Below, in pieces: positions 8,658 to 11,324 of a stretch of 11,324 nucleotides of DNA. Numbering within the stretch: position 1 is the stretch's first letter; each line of letters begins with the position of its first letter. The notes beneath the pieces are model-generated. The model was not told the origin of the DNA, did not search any database, and worked only from the letters and a program-made list of their open reading frames with translations. The stretch lies in the NCBI GenBank assembly GCA_902796295.1, contig CADBOL010000329.1:1-11324 (forward strand). The letters run 5' to 3'. The translations under genes and the position numbers were made by a program. The DNA is from Oscillospiraceae bacterium (lineage in GTDB: Bacteria > Bacillota > Clostridia > Oscillospirales > Acutalibacteraceae).

Positions 8658-8989
8658 CTCGGTTTCTTTAATGCCGCAAGTTCTTTCTGAAGGCGTTCGT
8701 TTTCGCGGCGCGCGATTTCGGCATCCGTCCTCGATCTCGCCGCGTCTTCAAGATATGATTTTATCTGACTCCTGAGGTTTTCGCAGGTGGCTTCGGATTT
8801 TCTGAATCTGTCGGCATAATCAAGAGCGGTCAGCGTTGCTGCCTGTGTAATCGAGACTCTGCCGCTGCTCTGAAGGATTTCTCTTATTTGTTCATCAACC
8901 TCTTCAGCGACACCTGTCATATATTCGGGGTCATCATCGGTTGAAATAGCGTATGTTTCGCCTGCTATACTGAGCTTTAATTTTTCCAT
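8654..8989 (-). CDS. zapA: Cell division protein ZapA
   Basis: A 111-residue protein with the ZapA layout: a short N-terminal beta domain (KLKLSIAGETYAI then the PEYMTGVAEEVDEQIREIL helix), a TQAATLTALDYADR helix, and a long C-terminal coiled coil rich in Arg, Glu and Leu. ZapA binds FtsZ in the cytoplasm, crosslinks protofilaments and stabilises the Z ring. ATG 8989 has a GAGGTG site at 8995-9000, five bases upstream. The coding end overlaps the start of the U32 gene by four bases. It is the first gene of the five-gene minus-strand operon, directly behind its promoter. Length is normal for Gram-positive ZapA, though the coiled coil is slightly longer than in some. Confidence 0.92.
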   Translation of the reverse strand: MEKLKLSIAGETYAISTDDDPEYMTGVAEEVDEQIREILQSSGRVSITQAATLTALDYADRFRKSEATCENLRSQIKSYLEDAARSRTDAEIARRENERLQKELAALKKPR

Positions 8990-9027
8990 TTTCGCACCTC
9001 ATACAACAAAAATGATGATACATTATA

Positions 9028-9056
9028 ATTATACTATCAATACAACCGAAAAGCAA
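9028..9056 (-). promoter_or_regulatory. Sigma-A type promoter of the zapA operon
   Basis: On the minus strand, -35 TTGCTT (9056-9051), a 17-bp spacer, and -10 TATAAT (9033-9028). A second TATAAT follows directly (9027-9022). Expected transcription start is near 9021, giving a ~30-nt leader before zapA. No other promoter of this quality was noticed inside the operon, though intragenic promoters were not searched systematically. Confidence 0.78.
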
Positions 9057-9090
9057 ATATTTTTTTACCGGGTTCTGCAAAGCGGAGATT

Positions 9091-9126
9091 TTCATCGGAT
9101 AACCGGTGAATTCAGGGTGAAAAACC
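9091..9126. repeat. Two small inverted repeats in the divergent intergenic region
   Basis: First, TTCATCGG (9091-9098), loop ATAA, CCGGTGAA (9103-9110): seven Watson-Crick pairs and one G-T. Immediately after comes TTC(A)GGG (9111-9117) with CCCGAA (9125-9130 region), six pairs around one bulged A and a loop of TGAAAAA. They lie between the two divergent promoters and neither is followed by a U-tract in a useful direction, so they could be operator-like sites. They are short enough to be chance. The rest of 9057-9167 is A-rich with nothing else recognisable. Confidence 0.35.
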
Positions 9127-9167
9127 CGAAAAAATACAATGTTTTTAAAAAAATATTAAAAAAAGTG

Positions 9168-9196
9168 TGGAAAAAGTGAATTCTTTGTGTTATAGT
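9168..9196 (+). promoter_or_regulatory. Probable promoter of the secreted repeat-protein gene (extended -10)
   Basis: -10 TATAGT (9191-9196), preceded by TGT so that it fits an extended TGn -10, and a weak -35 TGGAAA (9168-9173) at 17 bp. A long run of A tracts lies just upstream. Expected start is near 9203, giving a ~60-nt leader before ATG 9264. Confidence 0.6.
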
Positions 9197-9213
9197 AATA
9201 AACTGAAATCAAT

Positions 9214-9232
9214 GTCGGCCCAGCTAACCGAC
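9214..9232 (+). promoter_or_regulatory. Small hairpin in the 5' leader of the secreted repeat-protein gene
   Basis: GTCGG (9214-9218) pairs with CCGAC (9228-9232) around a nine-base loop CCCAGCTAA. It lies ~20 bases upstream of the GGAGG site, leaving that site free. It may stabilise the messenger 5' end. No known riboswitch was recognised. Confidence 0.4.
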
Positions 9233-9263
9233 GCAGAATATTGATTGATTTGGAGGAAATTGT

Positions 9264-10559
9264 ATGGCTACTGTAAAAAAATCAATTGCAATACTGCTCA
9301 GCCTGCTTCTCTTTTCAAGCATGGTTTTTGTTATTGCAAGCGCTGATGATGTTCCCGTGACCACAGGCGATACATCCGAAGCCACCTCAACCGACGCAAC
9401 ACCCACGGAAGCGGCAACTCCATCCGAAGCAGATACTCCCGATGAGGAATCAACCCCTTCGGAGGCAACAACTCCTTCGGATTCCACACCGGAAGAACCC
9501 GATGATGAGCCCGATGAGCCCACACCTCCCCAGAAGGATGTTCCTGTTGACTATGATTCAATCAAAGATAAAAAGTTTACCGTTAAATTTGATCTGAACG
9601 GTGCTCCCGGCACTGCTCCGTCTTCAATCAGCGGAAACGGCGGCACTTCGACCACCGTTCCCTCTGCGACTTATGAAGGGCACACATTCCTCGGCTGGTC
9701 CGAGTCCGCGGACGGAGCCAATACCATATATGCCGCAGGCGCGAAGTATATCTTTGTAAAGAACACGACTCTCTATGCCATATGGGAAGAAAAGATTCCC
9801 AATGACAGAGATAATTTTGACCTGAAATTTGATGCGAATGGAGGACTTAATCCGCCTTCAGCCATCAGATCACACGGCAAGACCAGGATACCAGACGAAA
9901 CTCCGAACCGTGAGAAGTATGAATTCGGCGGATGGATGGATATGAGCGATTATCCGGCTCACCCCGTTTACCAGCCGGGCAGCTATTATACGCTCACCAA
10001 AGATACTGTTCTTTATGCTGTATGGAAATCAGTCAATCCTACCGACGGCGTTCAGATTCATGCCGTAACCGAAACAACGGTTGATTACCTTTCAAAAGTC
10101 ACCATTCATGCCACAGCCAACAGGTTTATAGGGCACAACGATGATCTCGATGTTGATGAGTATGATTCTCTTCCCGAAGGTTATATTCTTGTCATAACAG
10201 ATACAGATGATGAAGACAGAGTTGTTGCCAAAGGCAATCAGGATGAAGTCGTGTTCTACGTTGACGAAATCAATCGTGAGAGACATTTTGCGGTTTCTGT
10301 TATCAGGGATGGGGCAAAAATAGTCGATCCCGAAAGAGATTCAGACGGCATAGAACTGACCATGCCCGTCAATATCAGAGTAAGAGACTGTTTACTTGAC
10401 CGTCTTCTTGCGGCCGTCAGAAAGCTGTTCGGTCTGCTTCCCATCGTAACAATAGGCCCGACCGAGAGCGATTTCACCACTTATTATGGTCCCGGTATAT
10501 TTATGACTATAATAAACAAGCTCTCCGGCATAAGCTTGCCCGGAGCATCAAATAATTAA
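9264..10559 (+). CDS. Secreted protein with two Listeria-Bacteroides (Flg_new) repeats and unrecognised C-terminal domain
   Basis: A 431-residue protein. ATG 9264 has a GGAGG site at 9252-9256, seven bases upstream. The N-terminus is a classic Sec signal peptide (KK, then a Leu/Ile/Val core to ~24) with probable cleavage after ASA (25-27). Residues ~30-95 are a disordered, acidic linker of repeated TPSEAT-like units. Two Flg_new / InlB B repeats follow, ~104-176 (FDLNG, FLGWSES, LYAIW) and ~185-256 (FDANGG, FGGWMD, LYAVW). Residues ~260-431 form a beta-rich region I cannot assign, containing an acidic DTDDED stretch, possibly Ca-binding, and a late hydrophobic segment (376-398). There is no LPXTG motif, S-layer homology domain or obvious C-terminal anchor. 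The likely location is outside the cell. Flg_new repeats occur in surface adhesins and internalins; the role here is unknown. The gene stands alone, with its own promoter and terminator. Confidence 0.88.
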   Translation: MATVKKSIAILLSLLLFSSMVFVIASADDVPVTTGDTSEATSTDATPTEAATPSEADTPDEESTPSEATTPSDSTPEEPDDEPDEPTPPQKDVPVDYDSIKDKKFTVKFDLNGAPGTAPSSISGNGGTSTTVPSATYEGHTFLGWSESADGANTIYAAGAKYIFVKNTTLYAIWEEKIPNDRDNFDLKFDANGGLNPPSAIRSHGKTRIPDETPNREKYEFGGWMDMSDYPAHPVYQPGSYYTLTKDTVLYAVWKSVNPTDGVQIHAVTETTVDYLSKVTIHATANRFIGHNDDLDVDEYDSLPEGYILVITDTDDEDRVVAKGNQDEVVFYVDEINRERHFAVSVIRDGAKIVDPERDSDGIELTMPVNIRVRDCLLDRLLAAVRKLFGLLPIVTIGPTESDFTTYYGPGIFMTIINKLSGISLPGASNN

Positions 10560-10578
10560 TACAATCTAATTATAAATG

Positions 10579-10609
10579 CAGCCCGTCGGATCACGACGGG
10601 CTGTTTTTT
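10579..10609 (+). terminator. Strong intrinsic terminator
   Basis: A perfect 10-bp stem, CAGCCCGTCG (10579-10588) with CGACGGGCTG (10594-10603), a five-base loop GATCA, and six U residues (10604-10609). It lies 20 bases after the stop codon of the secreted repeat protein and insulates the region to its right. Confidence 0.95.
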
Positions 10610-10719
10610 GTGCTGACTTTTGTTCATAAGTGATATGGTTTCCTGAGTCTGCCCTGCCTGATAAACTGCGTCTTGTTAACGGATTGTACAAAAAAAATAC
10701 ACTTTTTTCAAAAAAGGTA

Positions 10720-10748
10720 TTGACATCGGTACAATGTGCGGATATAAT
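10720..10748 (+). promoter_or_regulatory. Perfect-consensus sigma-A promoter with no protein gene behind it
   Basis: TTGACA (10720-10725), exactly 17 bp, TATAAT (10743-10748). Upstream are A/T tracts (10689-10716) that could act as an UP element. Expected start is the G at about 10755. No credible ORF with a ribosome binding site follows on this strand before the terminator hairpin at 10816-10853. The stretch 10611-10719 between the preceding terminator and this promoter holds nothing else recognisable. Confidence 0.88.
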
Positions 10749-10753
10749 AACAT

Positions 10754-10780
10754 TGCATAATATCCAGCTAATATTATGCA
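10754..10780. repeat. Perfect 10-bp dyad at the expected transcription start
   Basis: TGCATAATAT (10754-10763), seven-base spacer CCAGCTA, ATATTATGCA (10771-10780). All ten pairs match. As DNA it sits where a repressor would block the promoter at 10720-10748; as RNA it would form a hairpin at the very 5' end of the transcript. The sequence alone does not decide between these. Confidence 0.8.
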
Positions 10781-10853
10781 TCTGCAATTTGTGAGCAACA
10801 ATTACAGAGCCATCCGATAAAAGACGGAGAATGTCAGTTCTCCGTCTTTTATC
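10755..10853 (+). ncRNA. Candidate small non-coding RNA, about 95-99 nt
   Basis: The stretch is bounded by a perfect sigma-A promoter (-10 ends at 10748) and a strong terminator hairpin, so a short free-standing transcript is predicted. Three stem-loops can be drawn: a 5' hairpin of nine to ten pairs (10754-10780); a weaker one, AA(U)UUGU with ACAAUU (10786-10803), around a GAGCA loop; and the terminator stem (10816-10853). The linker 10804-10815 (ACAGAGCCATCC) would be single-stranded. No start codon with a proper ribosome binding site is found: the only ATG in the 3' stem (10831) has GGAG one base away, too close. It does not match 6S RNA, tmRNA, SRP RNA, tRNA or a riboswitch that I recognise. 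Function unknown; prediction rests on layout only. Confidence 0.6.
10816..10853. terminator. Long perfect terminator hairpin, likely bidirectional
   Basis: A 16-bp perfect stem from 10816-10831 with 10838-10853 and a six-base loop TGTCAG. The GC-rich core is GACGGAGAA / TTCTCCGTC; outside it are AAAA on the 5' side and TTTT on the 3' side. This symmetry lets it end the candidate small RNA on the + strand and read-through from the small gene on the - strand. Confidence 0.88.
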
Positions 10854-10924
10854 GTCTATAAATATTCTAATTCAGAAAAATAATCAATTGCAAACAAATT
10901 CGCCAAAGCCTGTTTTTATGCAGC

Positions 10925-10973
10925 CCGGAGGGAGATTTATCTTCTCCGGTTACAGGCGTGAAAATGCTTGTAA
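10925..10973. repeat. Two adjacent hairpins downstream of the small minus-strand gene
   Basis: CCGGAG (10925-10930) with CTCCGG (10944-10949), with a possible alternative inner pairing; and TTACAGGC (10950-10957) with GCTTGTAA (10966-10973), eight pairs including one G-T, loop of eight. They abut each other and would lie in the 3' untranslated part of the messenger from the gene ending at 10983. Neither has a U-tract on the minus strand, so they look like 3' stabilising structures rather than terminators. Confidence 0.4.
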
Positions 10974-10982
10974 CATAAGCTT

Positions 10983-11297
10983 TCAGCCGACTTTTATACC
11001 GTTCAGGAGTTTGATCTTACCCATTATCGGCAGGCGGATAAATCCGGTAAAGCTGTCATTGTCAAATGTGAGCTCGGTGCTTGCGACAGCCCCGGGTTTG
11101 AATTTATCGGCAGCGACATTGAGACGCAGCGTATTTCCGTCTTCCTCAGCACTGATTACGGGAAGATTATCGTTTTCATAGCTTCTCATCCTGAATTTTA
11201 TGCCGTATTTGCCGTTATTGTCAAAAATTGTGAAGAGAGGTTTATCTTTGATAAGCGGGGAATCTATTTTGCATGTCCAGGTGCCGAGTCCGGTCAT
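10983..11297 (-). CDS. Small beta-rich protein of unknown function (possibly 5' extended beyond the window)
   Basis: A 104-residue protein from ATG 11297, which has a CGGAG site (11306-11310) eight bases upstream, to TGA at 10983-10985. The reading frame has no stop between this ATG and the right edge, so a longer protein starting outside the window is possible, but the well-spaced ribosome site favours this start. The sequence opens with GLGTWTCKIDSP and alternates short polar and hydrophobic strands: DGNTLRLNV, STELTFDNDSFTGFIRLP, and a closing MGKIKLLNGIKV. This is the pattern of small lipocalin-like or calycin-like beta-barrels seen as stand-alone proteins in Clostridia; fold assignment is inference. 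There is no signal peptide or membrane helix, so a cytosolic location is likely. The gene converges on the candidate small RNA. Confidence 0.7.
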   Translation of the reverse strand: MTGLGTWTCKIDSPLIKDKPLFTIFDNNGKYGIKFRMRSYENDNLPVISAEEDGNTLRLNVAADKFKPGAVASTELTFDNDSFTGFIRLPIMGKIKLLNGIKVG

Positions 11298-11324
11298 AAT
11301 AATATCTCCGTTTTCCGGGGAGAC

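Noticed and set aside
9203..9250. A c-di-GMP (GEMM) riboswitch upstream of the secreted protein
   Set aside because: Only the short hairpin with a CTAACCGAC-like end is vaguely similar. The conserved first stem and the GGGACGCAAAG-type core are absent and the leader is too short.
10566..10787. Minus-strand ORF of 73 codons across the intergenic region
   Set aside because: It runs through both the strong terminator and the perfect promoter, and its start lies in the dyad without a ribosome site.
10786..10803. Resemblance to the lac operator (TTGTGAGC...ACAATT)
   Set aside because: The spacing between half-sites is wrong and the right half lacks the GCTCAC part. No LacI-type gene is nearby. 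It is better explained as a weak stem-loop in the candidate RNA.
10831..11181. Plus-strand ORF of 116 codons beginning inside the terminator hairpin
   Set aside because: The ribosome-site-like GGAG is one base from the ATG, the product is Ser/Leu-rich low complexity, and most of it is antisense to the better-supported small minus-strand gene.

Overview
The window looks like a chromosomal segment of a Gram-positive, low-to-mid GC Clostridia-type bacterium (Bacillota), possibly an uncultured gut member of the Oscillospirales/Eubacteriales. The grounds are strong GGAGG-type ribosome binding sites, consensus sigma-A promoters, a zapA-peptidase U32 gene pair, PASTA repeats, and secreted proteins carrying Listeria-Bacteroides (InlB B / Flg_new) repeats. 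The phylum is inferred from these gene types, not from a marker gene.

Layout. (1) 1-1418 (+) is the 3' part of a large extracellular protein: at least six 67-residue PASTA repeats (201-bp DNA period) and one C-terminal Flg_new repeat. It ends at a probably bidirectional terminator (1444-1485). (2) 1557-8989 (-) is a tightly packed five-gene operon. In transcription order it holds zapA, a large peptidase-U32/RlhA-like protein, an ABC exporter half (788 aa), a DUF1854 protein, and a second ABC exporter half (713 aa). Genes overlap by 4 or 8 bp, or are separated by 5 or 21 bp. One clear promoter (TTGCTT-17-TATAAT, 9028-9056) lies just upstream of zapA. (3) 8990-9263 is a divergent intergenic region with both promoters and small inverted repeats. 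(4) 9264-10559 (+) encodes a secreted protein with a signal peptide, a Thr/Ser/Pro/Glu-rich linker, two Flg_new repeats and an unrecognised C-terminal region, followed by a textbook terminator. (5) 10611-10982 has no convincing ORF. It contains a perfect TTGACA-17-TATAAT promoter, a perfect 10-bp dyad at the expected transcription start, and a 16-bp perfect terminator hairpin about 60 bp later. This is the arrangement expected of a free-standing ~95-nt small RNA. (6) 10983-11297 (-) encodes a small beta-rich protein of unknown function, close to the right edge.

How the genes fit together. zapA (Z-ring support) and the U32 protein (probably RNA hydroxylation) are housekeeping genes. The ABC / DUF1854 / ABC block reads as one module: both ABC halves have an extra soluble N-terminal domain ending in a zinc ribbon of identical spacing (C-x2-C-x10-C-x2-C/H), and the DUF1854 gene sits between them. 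I infer a heterodimeric exporter with a dedicated cytosolic accessory protein; its substrate is unknown. The best candidates for undescribed biology are the small RNA at 10720-10853 and this exporter module.
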